A stretch of 46,769 bases of DNA from an uncultured Bacilli bacterium (GTDB lineage Bacteria > Bacillota_I > Bacilli_A > RF39 > UBA660): assembly GCA_910583945.1 (NCBI GenBank), contig CAJTYF010000010.1:1-46769 (forward strand), read 5' to 3'. Each line of letters opens with the position of its first letter. Within the stretch, counting starts at the first letter, position 1. Below, piece after piece: positions 8,038 through 16,465 of this stretch. The notes under the pieces are model-generated. The model was not told the origin of the DNA and did no database searches. It was given only the letters and a program-made list of their open reading frames with translations. The translations under genes and the position numbers were made by a program.

Positions 8038-8625
8038 ATGAATGCTTTAGGTGTATTAGAAGGAATTCTTTTTGTTGTAGGGGATGAAGGGATTACTTTA
8101 AAAAAAATTTGTGAAATTATGGATATAAGTCATGAAGAAGCAAAGATGCTATTAAAGGATTTAAAAAAGAGTTATGAAGCGAATGAAAGAGGTATTCGTA
8201 TTAGTTATTTAGGGGATTCTTTTAAATTGACGACTAAACAAGAGCATAAAGAGTATTATAAGCGTTTAGTTGAAAATCCTGAAAGTCATTTGCTTAGTGC
8301 TTCCAGTTTAGAGGTTTTGGCGATTGTTGCTTATAATCAGCCTTTAACACGTGCTGAAATTGATGAAATGAGAGGTATTTCTTCAATCTATATTATAAGA
8401 AGGTTAGTAGCTAAAGGCTTACTTAAAGAAGTAGGAAAAAGTACCATGCCTGGAAGACCTAATTTGTATGGAACGACTAGTGATTTTTTAGATTATTTTG
8501 GACTGGCTACTTTAGAAGATTTGCCCAAGCTTGATTTATCTAAGTATGAGGATAATGAAGAAGAAAATGAACTCTTTACTTCTATTTATAAGGAAGAACA
8601 AGAAGAAATAGGGAAAGAAAATTAA
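8038..8625 (+). CDS. scpB: ScpB, winged-helix partner of ScpA
   Basis: ScpB dimerises and binds ScpA in the SMC condensin complex. Two winged-helix domains are visible, the second with SASSLEVLAIVAYNQPLTRA and MPGRPNLYGTT. These are the best-conserved stretches of the family. The ATG at 8038 is chosen because AGGTGAT lies 3 bp before it; an open frame further upstream overlaps scpA and lacks an SD. Length (195 residues) is normal. Confidence 0.95.
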   Translation: MNALGVLEGILFVVGDEGITLKKICEIMDISHEEAKMLLKDLKKSYEANERGIRISYLGDSFKLTTKQEHKEYYKRLVENPESHLLSASSLEVLAIVAYNQPLTRAEIDEMRGISSIYIIRRLVAKGLLKEVGKSTMPGRPNLYGTTSDFLDYFGLATLEDLPKLDLSKYEDNEEENELFTSIYKEEQEEIGKEN

Positions 8626-8638
8626 TCCCTATTTTTTT
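8607..8638 (+). terminator. Terminator of the scpA-scpB transcript
   Basis: Perfect 8-bp stem AATAGGGA/TCCCTATT with an 11-nt loop and a T run. The 5' arm lies inside the end of scpB. Confidence 0.75.
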
Positions 8639-8706
8639 AATTATAAATTATCATAATAAAATAAATCTTGATAATGTTAAATTTTTTAGAGTTATTTTAA
8701 AAATTG

Positions 8707-8865
8707 TGTTATAATTCTTATGGGTTTTAGGATCCTGTGTAATTTAGGTAGTTGAAAACCAAAATATGAAGATGGAAGATATGAAAGGTGTTTGAGGATC
8801 CTGTGTAGTTTTAACTATTTTTATAAGTTTTTTATTGACATAGTTTGCCTATGGCATTTTTTTTT
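8707..8865 (+). ncRNA. Candidate stand-alone structured RNA with two palindromic boxes
   Basis: The gap between scpB and htpG has no gene but is organised. TGTTATAAT at 8707-8715 is a perfect extended -10, predicting a start near 8722. The RNA would begin GGGTTTT, which can pair with AAAACC at 8755-8760. The sequence AGGATCCTGTGTA occurs at 8729 and again at 8795. AGGATCCT is itself a palindrome, so the two copies can pair with each other over 8 bp. A short stem (TGCC/GGCA) and nine T end it near 8865. No known RNA family was recognised by eye; a sporulation sRNA such as CsfG or a 6S-like RNA would be worth testing. Confidence 0.45.
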
Positions 8866-8900
8866 ATAAAATAAAGTTAGGTTATCGTTAATTTGTTGAT

Positions 8901-8930
8901 AAAAAAATAAGAAGAATTTTTCTTCTTATT
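8901..8930 (-). terminator. Terminator of htpG
   Basis: Perfect 11-bp stem (AATAAGAAGAA with TTCTTCTTATT) and a 3-nt loop. On the minus strand it is followed by at least five T. It overlaps the end of htpG. Confidence 0.8.
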
Positions 8931-10803
8931 TAGACAGAATATCACAAATTAAATTGGTGATTTCAGTTGGATTTTCAATACTTAACCCTTCAATTAATCT
9001 GGCTTGAGCGTATAGTATTTCAGTATATTTTTTTAATTCTTCAAAGTCTTTCTTTTGATATAAATCCATTAATTTTTTGCTAATTTCGTGGTTTTCATTT
9101 ATTTCCATCATGCATTCAGCTTTGACGTTTTCGTTATTTGGAATAGCATTCATGACTTTTTCCATTTCGACAGATACTTCACCTTTACTTGTTAAACAAA
9201 CAGGGTGATTTTTTAAACGATGAGTAAATTGAATTCCTTGTACTTTGTCTGTTAAGGTTTCTTTCATCTTAGTAAATAAGTCTTTGTTTTCTTCGTTTAT
9301 TTTCTTTAAGTTTTCTTTTTCTTCTTCTGTATCTAAATTAAGTTTTTCATCGCTGACATTCATGAATTCTTTACCTTCAAATTCATGCATAACTTTAAAG
9401 ACAAATTCGTCCATGTAATCGGTTAAGTAAAGAATTTCATAGCCTTTGTCTTTTACAAGTTCTACTTGAGGAAGTAAATCAATTTTATCAACGGTTTCAC
9501 CACAAGCGTAGTAGATTTTGTCTTGATTTTCATTCATTTTTTCTATGTATTCTTTTAAAGTTTTGTATTTTTTATCAGTTGAAGTGGTATAAAGAAGTAG
9601 GGGAGCTAGATCGTCTTTTTTCATTCCGTAACTACTATAAATTCCATATTTTAGTTGCGTACCAAAGTTTTTAAAGAATTTTTCATAATCTTCACGATTT
9701 TCAGAGAGCATGGTTTCTAATTCTTTTTTGATTTTGTTTTCAATTCCTGTTGCAATGGTTTTAATTTGGTGGTTTTCCTGTAAAGTTTCTCGTGAGATAT
9801 TTAGAGCAATGTCTTCGCTATCGACAAGACCTTTTACAAAACTAAAGTAGTCTGGAAGAAGGTCACTACATTTATCCATGATTAGAACGCCTTTAGAATA
9901 AAGTTGTAGTCCTTTTTCATATTCTTTGGTGTAGAAGTCATATGGAGCATGACTTGGAATAAATAATAGACTTGTAAAACTGCATTTTCCTTCCACAACA
10001 TTTCTAAAAATTCTTGCTGGTTTTTCGTAATCATAAAATTTATCAGTATAGAAATCATTATATTCTTCGTCTTTCACATCACTCTTATTTTTCTTCCATA
10101 AAGGAATACGACTGTTTATTGTCTTGTTTTCAATTTCCGTGATTTCTTTTTCTTTCTCATCTTTTTTGGTTACTTCTTGTTTCATAATGATAGGGTAAGG
10201 GATATAGTCTGAATATTTTTTGATAAGACTTTCAATTTTATAGTTTTCCAAAAATTCATCGTAATTTTCTTCATCTGTATTATCTTTTAAGTAAAGAATA
10301 ATTTCCGTTCCATTTTCTTCTTTTTCACTTTTTTTAATTGAGAAACCATCGGCACCTGTAGATTCCCAAGTGTAAGTCTCCTTACTTTCAGCACTTTTAC
10401 TGGTGACACTTACTTTTTTACTAATCATGAAACTTGAATAGAATCCAACACCAAATTGACCGATAATGTCTAAATTTTTCTTATCGTCAGCACTTTCTTT
10501 AAAGAGTTCTGAACCACTTTTGGCAATGGTTCCTAAGTTGTTTTCTAATTCTTCTTCGGTCATACCGATACCGTTATCTTTAATGGTAATGGTTCTTGCT
10601 TTTTTATTTAAATCAATATGAATGGCTAATTCATCTTTGTTTACTTTTAGGTTATTTTCAGTAAGAGATTTGTATCTTAATTTGTCTAATGCATCACTTG
10701 CATTGGATATTAATTCTCTTAAAAATATTTCTTTATTGGTATAGATAGAATTAATCATCATATCTAATAATTTTTTTGATTCTGCTTTAAATTGTTTTTT
10801 CAT
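8926..10803 (-). CDS. htpG: HtpG, Hsp90-family chaperone
   Basis: An ATP-dependent dimeric chaperone of the cytoplasm. The N-terminal GHKL ATPase motifs are all present: ELISNASDALDK, DNGIGMTEEEL and GQFGVGFYSSFM. The middle-domain arginine segment NISRETLQEN and the C-terminal dimerisation region follow. The length, 625 residues, is full for bacterial HtpG. The ATG is preceded by a GAGAGG SD. The promoter is overlapped by a CIRCE operator, predicting HrcA repression and heat induction. Confidence 0.97.
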   Translation of the reverse strand: MKKQFKAESKKLLDMMINSIYTNKEIFLRELISNASDALDKLRYKSLTENNLKVNKDELAIHIDLNKKARTITIKDNGIGMTEEELENNLGTIAKSGSELFKESADDKKNLDIIGQFGVGFYSSFMISKKVSVTSKSAESKETYTWESTGADGFSIKKSEKEENGTEIILYLKDNTDEENYDEFLENYKIESLIKKYSDYIPYPIIMKQEVTKKDEKEKEITEIENKTINSRIPLWKKNKSDVKDEEYNDFYTDKFYDYEKPARIFRNVVEGKCSFTSLLFIPSHAPYDFYTKEYEKGLQLYSKGVLIMDKCSDLLPDYFSFVKGLVDSEDIALNISRETLQENHQIKTIATGIENKIKKELETMLSENREDYEKFFKNFGTQLKYGIYSSYGMKKDDLAPLLLYTTSTDKKYKTLKEYIEKMNENQDKIYYACGETVDKIDLLPQVELVKDKGYEILYLTDYMDEFVFKVMHEFEGKEFMNVSDEKLNLDTEEEKENLKKINEENKDLFTKMKETLTDKVQGIQFTHRLKNHPVCLTSKGEVSVEMEKVMNAIPNNENVKAECMMEINENHEISKKLMDLYQKKDFEELKKYTEILYAQARLIEGLSIENPTEITNLICDILSK

Positions 10804-10827
10804 ATAATCCTCTCTTTTCTGATTTTT

Positions 10828-10856
10828 ATACTAACACTTGTTATAGCACTTGTCAA
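10828..10856 (-). promoter_or_regulatory. Sigma-A promoter of htpG
   Basis: On the minus strand TTGACA (10851-10856) and TAGTAT (10828-10833) are exactly 17 bp apart. The -35 lies inside the CIRCE element. Confidence 0.8.
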
Positions 10857-10869
10857 TACGGAGTGCTAA
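10843..10869 (-). promoter_or_regulatory. CIRCE operator (HrcA binding site) upstream of htpG
   Basis: The plus strand reads ATAGCACTT, nine bases, then GAGTGCTAA. The consensus is TTAGCACTC-N9-GAGTGCTAA, so one arm is perfect and the other differs at two end positions. Spacing is exact. It covers the -35 of htpG. Confidence 0.8.
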
Positions 10870-10900
10870 TTTTTTGACTAAAACTATTTTAGTAGTTTTA

Positions 10901-11440
10901 TTAAATACAAGCTTTTTGTTTTAAGTTTATTTTATTTTGAATTATTTTTATGTTTTGTTCAATAGGTTTTGTTCCATCTAAAAAAATAATGGGACAAGTA
11001 ACGGTTTTTAACCAATCTTCGGTTTTCTCCATCGTGCGCGTTTTAACATATTGAAAAAACTTTTGTTCTTGTTCATATAAATCGCCCCCTTTAGTCATTC
11101 TATCGCCAAATTGGTTGAAGGCTCTTTGTTTTACACGTTTCATTCGTATTTCTAATGGAGCTTTAAGGTAAATAACATACTTGTAAAAAGAATTGATTTC
11201 AGAATCAAAATCTCCATTCACTGATGAGAGGATAAATTTTTTGTAGTGTCTTATGTCTTTTAGTAATAATTCTTGTGTTTCTTCTTTTGTACGAGGTGCA
11301 GAATAGGGAACGGAAGATGGTTTGAACGCATAATCCTCAATGTCCATATGTTTAAATTGCAAAGTCTTGGCTAAGGCAGCACCTAAAGTTGTTTTTCCAC
11401 TTCCATTAGCACCAATAATGGCAATACCGTAAATGTTCAT
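10901..11440 (-). CDS. P-loop kinase-like NTPase (AAA_18/shikimate-kinase-like fold)
   Basis: The 179 residues start with a clear Walker A (GANGSGKTT) after a beta strand. They continue with an MDIEDY segment where small-molecule kinases bind substrate and a lid-like Arg-rich region (RMKRVKQRAFNQFGDR). This is the build of shikimate/gluconate/adenylate-type kinases. The substrate cannot be assigned. The gene stands alone on the minus strand, upstream of htpG, with no clear terminator between them. The ATG has GAGG nearby. Confidence 0.7.
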   Translation of the reverse strand: MNIYGIAIIGANGSGKTTLGAALAKTLQFKHMDIEDYAFKPSSVPYSAPRTKEETQELLLKDIRHYKKFILSSVNGDFDSEINSFYKYVIYLKAPLEIRMKRVKQRAFNQFGDRMTKGGDLYEQEQKFFQYVKTRTMEKTEDWLKTVTCPIIFLDGTKPIEQNIKIIQNKINLKQKACI

Positions 11441-11512
11441 TTTGAACCTCCATATTTATAAAAATATTGTACCGGTTTTTTTGATGAATTACAATAAAAC
11501 TTATTTTTATAG

Positions 11513-11530
11513 TATAATGTACTTGGTGAT
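11513..11530 (+). promoter_or_regulatory. -10 box and GGTGAT ribosome-binding site with very short leader
   Basis: TATAAT at 11513-11518 is followed by GGTGAT at 11525-11530 and the GTG start at 11536. A normal +1 would fall at about 11525, so the mRNA would begin at its own SD. Confidence 0.55.
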
Positions 11531-11535
11531 TTGAA

Positions 11536-12285
11536 GTGAATAAAGTGAACATTTTAACAAAAGTAGAAATACTTATAAATATGTATCAGAATGGTGAACT
11601 GGGAGGAGAAGTAATGCCAGAAGATGCCAATCCGCATTTAGAAAAAGGAGGTTTAGAAAATTATCTTTATTTTACTTTACCAATGGCATTAAATTATCAA
11701 AGAAATTCCTATACACTTTGGGGAAGTGCTTTAAAGACTTATCAAGATGAAAAGACACGCTTTGTATTTTCTCCTAAAGTTTGTTTAGAAAAAACGTTTC
11801 AAGAGGTGCAAGAAGCTTTGACAAAATATAAAGTGGCATTACAAAAACAGAAGCAAACAGAGATTTGGTTAAGTCTTTGCAAGACTTTTGTAGAATTATT
11901 TGATGGTGATATAAGAGAATTATTTAAAATGTTAGAAAATGATGTAAACAGGATTAGAGATTTTATACAAAAAGAGCATAAAAAAGAATTCCCTTATTTA
12001 TCAGGAACTAAGATCTGTAATTATTGGTTATATGTTCTTTATCAATATACGGATAAAAAATATGAAAATATTGAAAATTTAACTGTGGCACCCGATACAC
12101 ATGTGTGTAAAGCCACTTATCAACTTGGACTCCTTACAGAAGAGGAATTACATTCTAGTCATGTGCAAGAGATTGTAATTGAACGATGGCAAAAACTACT
12201 AAATGGTACAAAGTACAAACCCATTGATGTTCATACCCCTCTTTGGTTATGGAGTCGTAATGGTTTTAAAAAATTAGAAAATTAA
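11536..12285 (+). CDS. Unknown protein, possibly HhH-GPD DNA glycosylase-like
   Basis: The 249-residue, mostly helical soluble protein starts at GTG, five bases after GGTGAT. The second half contains a pattern PYLSGTKICNYWLYVL, then VAPDTHVCKATYQLGLL. This recalls HhH-GPD superfamily glycosylases, where a Gly-rich hairpin is followed by a catalytic Asp before a helix. The end reads PIDVHTPLWLWSRNGF. This relation is a guess from layout only. The gene runs in the same direction as the DUF5131 gene 121 bp downstream. A role in nucleic-acid repair or modification is possible but unproven. Confidence 0.5.
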   Translation: MNKVNILTKVEILINMYQNGELGGEVMPEDANPHLEKGGLENYLYFTLPMALNYQRNSYTLWGSALKTYQDEKTRFVFSPKVCLEKTFQEVQEALTKYKVALQKQKQTEIWLSLCKTFVELFDGDIRELFKMLENDVNRIRDFIQKEHKKEFPYLSGTKICNYWLYVLYQYTDKKYENIENLTVAPDTHVCKATYQLGLLTEEELHSSHVQEIVIERWQKLLNGTKYKPIDVHTPLWLWSRNGFKKLEN

Positions 12286-12406
12286 AAAATTAATTTTGAT
12301 AAGATGTGAATAACTATAAGTATTTCTGTTTTGGAGTTTTCCTATTTTTTTTGTATTCTAATTTATTTAAAAAGTATGATAAAATGAGTACAAGAGAGGT
12401 TAAGGT

Positions 12407-13141
12407 ATGCGATATCAATGGAATCCTTGGCATGGTTGTAAAAAGTGTAGCCCAGGGTGCTTAAATTGCTATGTGTATTATTTAGATGGATTACGAGGTG
12501 TGGATGCAAGTAAGATAACAAAATCAAAAACCAATTTTGATTATCCTTTAAAAAAAAACAGAAATGGGGACTATAAAATTCCTGGTGGAGTGACGGTTGC
12601 TACTTGTTTTACGAGTGATTTTTTTCTAAAAGATGCTGATGAATGGCGGATGGAGGCTTGGAAGATTATTAAAGAAAGAAGTGATGTTTTCTTTTTAATT
12701 CCAACGAAAAGAATTGATCGCTTTCTAGCTTGTATTCCAGAAGATTGGGGCGAGGGGTACCCAAATGTTATCTTGGCTGTTACCATGGAAAATACGTTAA
12801 AAATGAATGAAAGAATGCCCATTTTTTTAAAAATTAAGGCTCAAAGAAAAGTTGTTTTTGCTTCCCCTTTATTAGAATCTATTGATTTTTCAACATTTTT
12901 AAAATCTAAGCAAATTGAGTCTATTTCGGTGGGAGGAGAGTCTTATCCGAATGCTAGAGTTTGTGATTTTTCTTGGGTAGAACAAATTAAAAAGACTTGT
13001 GATGAAAATGGGGTAAAGTTTGATTTCCATCAGACTGGATCAAATTTTATTAAGGATGGAAAACAGTATAAAATAAAACATTATGAAGAATATCATCAAG
13101 CAAAAAAAGCTTTACAATATTTAGAGAGGAAGAAAAAATGA
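12407..13141 (+). CDS. DUF5131 (phage Gp37/Gp68-like) protein with radical-SAM-like cysteine motif
   Basis: The N-terminus WNPWHGCKKCSPGCLNCY matches the WNPxxGCxxxSPGCxNCY signature of the DUF5131/Gp37-Gp68 family. The cysteines are arranged C-x3-C-x2-C followed by Tyr, as in radical-SAM enzymes, with an extra Cys three residues before. Later stretches fit a TIM-barrel-like fold (VFFLIPTKRIDRF, VILAVTMEN, ISVGGESY). The family's substrate is unknown to me. The start follows GAGAGG. The stop overlaps the next ATG (ATGA), so the next gene is translationally coupled. Confidence 0.75.
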   Translation: MRYQWNPWHGCKKCSPGCLNCYVYYLDGLRGVDASKITKSKTNFDYPLKKNRNGDYKIPGGVTVATCFTSDFFLKDADEWRMEAWKIIKERSDVFFLIPTKRIDRFLACIPEDWGEGYPNVILAVTMENTLKMNERMPIFLKIKAQRKVVFASPLLESIDFSTFLKSKQIESISVGGESYPNARVCDFSWVEQIKKTCDENGVKFDFHQTGSNFIKDGKQYKIKHYEEYHQAKKALQYLERKKK

Positions 13142-13626
13142 ATTTATATGAAAGAATGCAAAATATTACGGGAATTAATGTTGAAGAAAAGATTAAGTTT
13201 GCTATACAAAAAACACATGAAGAATTAAAAAATTTTGTCTTGTTTTGTGGAATTGTCAGTCATGAAGGAGAAGTCTCCATTAAAGGAAAAGAAAGAATGT
13301 GTAAATTTTATAATGGTACTTTAATTACGCATTTAAAAGAAGAACACGTTATGGCTCGACTTGTAAATACTAAAGATTATGGTCAAGCGTATGAACATGT
13401 TTTTGTTCTCATTCCTTTAAATGAAGCGGGGAGGGGGTATATTTTAGCTGATCTTACTTATTCACAATTTACTCATAAAGATGGCTATTTATTTGCTGAG
13501 TTATTAGAGAAAGGTTATCAAAAAGTAAGCGATATAGAGTTTAATGCTTATTTGAGGACTATAGAAAATAGTGAAACATTTTTTTTGTTAGATGATTTTT
13601 ATTATTCTAGTGGGAAAAAGATATAA
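13138..13626 (+). CDS. Unknown protein coupled to the DUF5131 gene
   Basis: The 162 residues overlap the preceding stop by 4 bp. The chain has a Cys near residue 38, another before a short Tyr segment (MCKFYNG), then EHVFVLIPLN and GYILADLTYSQF. A His before a hydrophobic strand followed by a strand with Asp resembles the His-Asp part of papain- or transglutaminase-like folds. The resemblance is weak and a catalytic Cys is not assigned. No membrane segment or signal peptide is visible. An intracellular partner of the DUF5131 protein is the simplest inference. Confidence 0.65.
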   Translation: MNLYERMQNITGINVEEKIKFAIQKTHEELKNFVLFCGIVSHEGEVSIKGKERMCKFYNGTLITHLKEEHVMARLVNTKDYGQAYEHVFVLIPLNEAGRGYILADLTYSQFTHKDGYLFAELLEKGYQKVSDIEFNAYLRTIENSETFFLLDDFYYSSGKKI

Positions 13627-13640
13627 ATATAGGAGTCGTT

Positions 13641-14372
13641 ATGAAAAGGAAAAGAAAAAAGAAAAAAGAGAGTAAAAATAAACAACTTTTGGTGGTTGCT
13701 TTAGCTTTATTGGGAGTTTTAATTCATGGGATTATGGAAAGTACACCTCTACTTTCTAAAGCTCATTCTGCGAATAATTATGATTCGATAATGGAAATTC
13801 CTGAAGATGAAGGAAGGGACTATGTTCTATTAAATGAAAATGTTCCTAATTTTAAAGAGGAAGATTTTTTGCAAGATTCTTATGAATCTTATAGTGATTT
13901 GGATAATTTTGGAAGATGTGGTATAGCGATGGCATTAATTGATGAGGGCATGATGCCTAACAAAGAAAGAGAAAGTATTGGTTCTATAAAACCTAGTGGA
14001 TGGCATACCATTAAATATGATTTTATAGATGGAAAATATTTATATAATCGTTGTCATTTGATTGGTTATCAATTAACAGGACAAAATGCGAATCCTAAAA
14101 ATTTGATTACGTGCACAAGGACGACCAATACAAAAAAAATGCTTCCTTTTGAGAACAAAATCGCTGATTATATCAAAGAAAGTCATGATAAAGTCTTATA
14201 TCGGGTGACTCCTATTTTTAAAGAGGGAGAGTTGGTTGCTCGAGGTATAGAGTTAGAAGCGGCTTCTTTAAAAGATAAAGGAAAAAGTTTATCTTTTCAT
14301 GTTTATATTTTTAATTCTGAAAAGGGTGTAAATATTAATTATCTAACGGGTGAAAGTTCTTTACAATTCTAA
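13641..14372 (+). CDS. EndA-like DNA/RNA non-specific endonuclease, membrane-anchored
   Basis: A beta-beta-alpha metal nuclease of the Endonuclease_NS_2 type. A very basic N-terminus and one hydrophobic segment (about residues 14-31) place it outside the membrane. The active-site region YNRCHLIGYQLTG supplies the catalytic His (usually DRGHLIG; here Asn and Cys replace Asp and Gly). It is followed by NLITCTRTTNTKKMLPFE, in which the metal-binding Asn would lie, and VLYRVTPIF. Relatives degrade DNA during uptake or for nutrition. It lies 14 bp downstream of the previous gene and has an AGGAG SD. Confidence 0.85.
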   Translation: MKRKRKKKKESKNKQLLVVALALLGVLIHGIMESTPLLSKAHSANNYDSIMEIPEDEGRDYVLLNENVPNFKEEDFLQDSYESYSDLDNFGRCGIAMALIDEGMMPNKERESIGSIKPSGWHTIKYDFIDGKYLYNRCHLIGYQLTGQNANPKNLITCTRTTNTKKMLPFENKIADYIKESHDKVLYRVTPIFKEGELVARGIELEAASLKDKGKSLSFHVYIFNSEKGVNINYLTGESSLQF

Positions 14373-14378
14373 ACATTT

Positions 14379-14406
14379 TGTTATAATAAGCAATTAAGTT
14401 GGTGAT
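14379..14406 (+). promoter_or_regulatory. Extended -10 promoter and GGTGAT ribosome-binding site
   Basis: TGTTATAAT at 14379-14387 is a perfect extended -10. GGTGAT at 14401-14406 is the SD for the ATG at 14410. The predicted leader is about 16 nt. Confidence 0.6.
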
Positions 14407-14409
14407 TGT

Positions 14410-15909
14410 ATGGATGATAAAAAAGAAAAAATGCCATTAGAAATTCATGATACAATTTGTTGCATTCAAAAACTAATTGATAAGAAAAGTTATGAGGAAG
14501 CCTTGACTTTATGTCATTTAAATTTATGTTCTACTAATAAGAAAATAGTGATTCTAAAAATTCATATTTTATTTAAACTTGCTAAGTATTTAGAGATTAT
14601 AACTGAATGTGAAAAAGCATATACTATTTGGCCTGAAGAACATTTTTTAAAATCAAAAAATACGGCAATTAGTCATCTTGTGGGGGAACATATTAAGAAA
14701 GATGAATATGAGAAAGCTTTAAAATATCTTACAAATGAAATGTGTTACCAAGATGATGTTTTATTAGGCCAAAAAATAACGATATATATTAGATTAGAAC
14801 GTTTTGTTGAGGCTTTAGCTATTTGTCCTTCTCTTACAACAACTCATAATTCTTATCTTGAAAAGAAAAAAATTAGTATTTTGTTTCGATTGAAAAATTA
14901 TAACGAAATTATAAGAGAGTGTTCTTTGGCAAGTCGTATCTGGAAGGATGATTATTTTGCTTCCGCTAAAAATACGGCGGTTGGACATTTAGTTAAAGAA
15001 ATGAATCAACGGGGAGCTTATCAAGAAGCTTTGGCCCTCTTTAAAAAAGAATTTATTTATGAAAGAGATAAAGATATTATAAAAAGCATTTTAAAAGAGC
15101 TAGAAAATAATGGAAAATTTACTGAAGAAATAGAGTATTTTACTGATGAACTTTGTTGTTTATATAAAGATTTTTATCAAAAAAAGATTTTTTTATTATT
15201 TATTTTAAAACGTTATGAAGAAATTTTAGAAGAAGCTTTAAAAGCCTTTCTTTTTTGGAAAGATGCTTGTTTTTTGAAATCACGCGATACTGCTATCAGT
15301 CATCTTATTAAATCATTAGTATCAAATGGTAAATTTGAAGAGGCATTGAAGTATTACTCTTATGATTTTTGTGAACCTAATTTAATTTTAGAAACTCAAA
15401 AAATCATGATTTTACTTGAACTTGAAAGGTATCAAGATGTGATTGATGTCTGTACAGAAAATTTAAAAATATGGAAAAAAGAACCGTTTTTTATTGAACG
15501 AAGAAAACAAGCTTTAGAATTTGTTAACACCCAAAGAATGATTAAAGAAAATCCTTATTTGACTAAAATTTATTTTAATGCTCTTTCTTTTGAAGAATTA
15601 GAAACGCTAGAAATAGAAGAGTTTGAAAAAATGATTTTGAAACTGGCTTTTTATGAAAAAAGTCAAAAGGTTTGTGATTATAAAAAAGGATTGCAATTAA
15701 TCAAAATGGGTTTGTTCTCAACGGTCTTTTCAGAGCAACAGAAAAGTTTATTAGGAAATTTAAAAGAAAAATTTATTTCAAAAATAAGTTCTAAGAGATA
15801 TAAGTTGGTGGACTGGAATTATTATTGTTCTATTTTAAATTGTTTCATTGATAAAGATTATGAAACAAAAGAAAAATCAAGTCTTCGTCAGCTAAAAATA
15901 AAAAAATGA
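14410..15909 (+). CDS. TPR-like helical repeat protein of unknown function
   Basis: The 499 residues are made of helical pairs. A long unit recurs at least three to four times, each time with a pattern like KSKNTAISHLV followed by YEKALKYL and a Cys/Tyr turn, then ILLELERYQDVIDVC-like segments. Such tetratricopeptide-type solenoids bind partner proteins. There is no signal peptide or membrane helix, so it is probably cytoplasmic. It has its own promoter and terminator and thus is a single-gene unit. Confidence 0.8.
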   Translation: MDDKKEKMPLEIHDTICCIQKLIDKKSYEEALTLCHLNLCSTNKKIVILKIHILFKLAKYLEIITECEKAYTIWPEEHFLKSKNTAISHLVGEHIKKDEYEKALKYLTNEMCYQDDVLLGQKITIYIRLERFVEALAICPSLTTTHNSYLEKKKISILFRLKNYNEIIRECSLASRIWKDDYFASAKNTAVGHLVKEMNQRGAYQEALALFKKEFIYERDKDIIKSILKELENNGKFTEEIEYFTDELCCLYKDFYQKKIFLLFILKRYEEILEEALKAFLFWKDACFLKSRDTAISHLIKSLVSNGKFEEALKYYSYDFCEPNLILETQKIMILLELERYQDVIDVCTENLKIWKKEPFFIERRKQALEFVNTQRMIKENPYLTKIYFNALSFEELETLEIEEFEKMILKLAFYEKSQKVCDYKKGLQLIKMGLFSTVFSEQQKSLLGNLKEKFISKISSKRYKLVDWNYYCSILNCFIDKDYETKEKSSLRQLKIKK

Positions 15910-15936
15910 CAATGAATTGTAAATAATTTAAAAAAT

Positions 15937-15967
15937 AGAAAACATCTTATAAAGGTTTTCTTTTTTT
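15937..15967 (+). terminator. Terminator after the TPR-like gene
   Basis: Stem AGAAAAC/GTTTTCT (7 bp), 11-nt loop, seven T. Confidence 0.75.
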
Positions 15968-16006
15968 ATGATACAATTTTCTTATAATAGAAGAGGAGTA
16001 GAAGTT

Positions 16007-16465
16007 ATGGAAATTCGATTTCATATTGCCGATTCTTCTAAAGTGGAAGGAATTGTTAAACTTTGTAATAAATGTTTTGACGAAGAAACCAGTGTAGAAA
16101 AAGCTTTAGAAGTATTTAATCAAACGAAAAAGGATAAAAATCAAATTTATTTAATAGGTGAGTGTAATGGGGAAATCATTGCTCATACTCGAATTACAAT
16201 TATTGAAACTATTTTCTCGGGGATGGAAAATTATGCCATTATTAATCATGTTTGTGTGGATCCAGAGTATCGTAAACATCATGTAGCGACCGAAATGTTA
16301 AAAATTATTAAAAAGATTTGTTTAGAAAGACGTTGCATCAGTATTAAATTGTGGAGTAAAAATTTTAGAGTTCCCGCTCATACATGTTATAAACGTTTTG
16401 GGTTTCAACCTATTGATGCTACTTTTTTTGAGCTAGAGTTAGGAGGAAATCATGAAAATAACTAA
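16007..16465 (+). CDS. GNAT-family N-acetyltransferase
   Basis: The acetyl-CoA binding core is visible as INHVCVDPEYRKHHVATEML (motif A, with Arg-x-x-x-x-Ala instead of the classic Gly-rich form) and a C-terminal CYKRFGFQ (motif B). The acceptor substrate cannot be predicted. The ATG at 16007 is chosen because TATAAT at 15983-15988 and GAGGAG at 15993-15998 lie just upstream. An ATG at 15968 would precede that promoter. The end overlaps the next gene by 14 bp. Confidence 0.85.
   Translation: MEIRFHIADSSKVEGIVKLCNKCFDEETSVEKALEVFNQTKKDKNQIYLIGECNGEIIAHTRITIIETIFSGMENYAIINHVCVDPEYRKHHVATEMLKIIKKICLERRCISIKLWSKNFRVPAHTCYKRFGFQPIDATFFELELGGNHENN

Noticed and set aside
8729..8802. Type III toxin-antitoxin RNA because of tandem boxes
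   Set aside because: Only two copies, wide spacing, and no toxin gene downstream; the next gene is htpG on the opposite strand.
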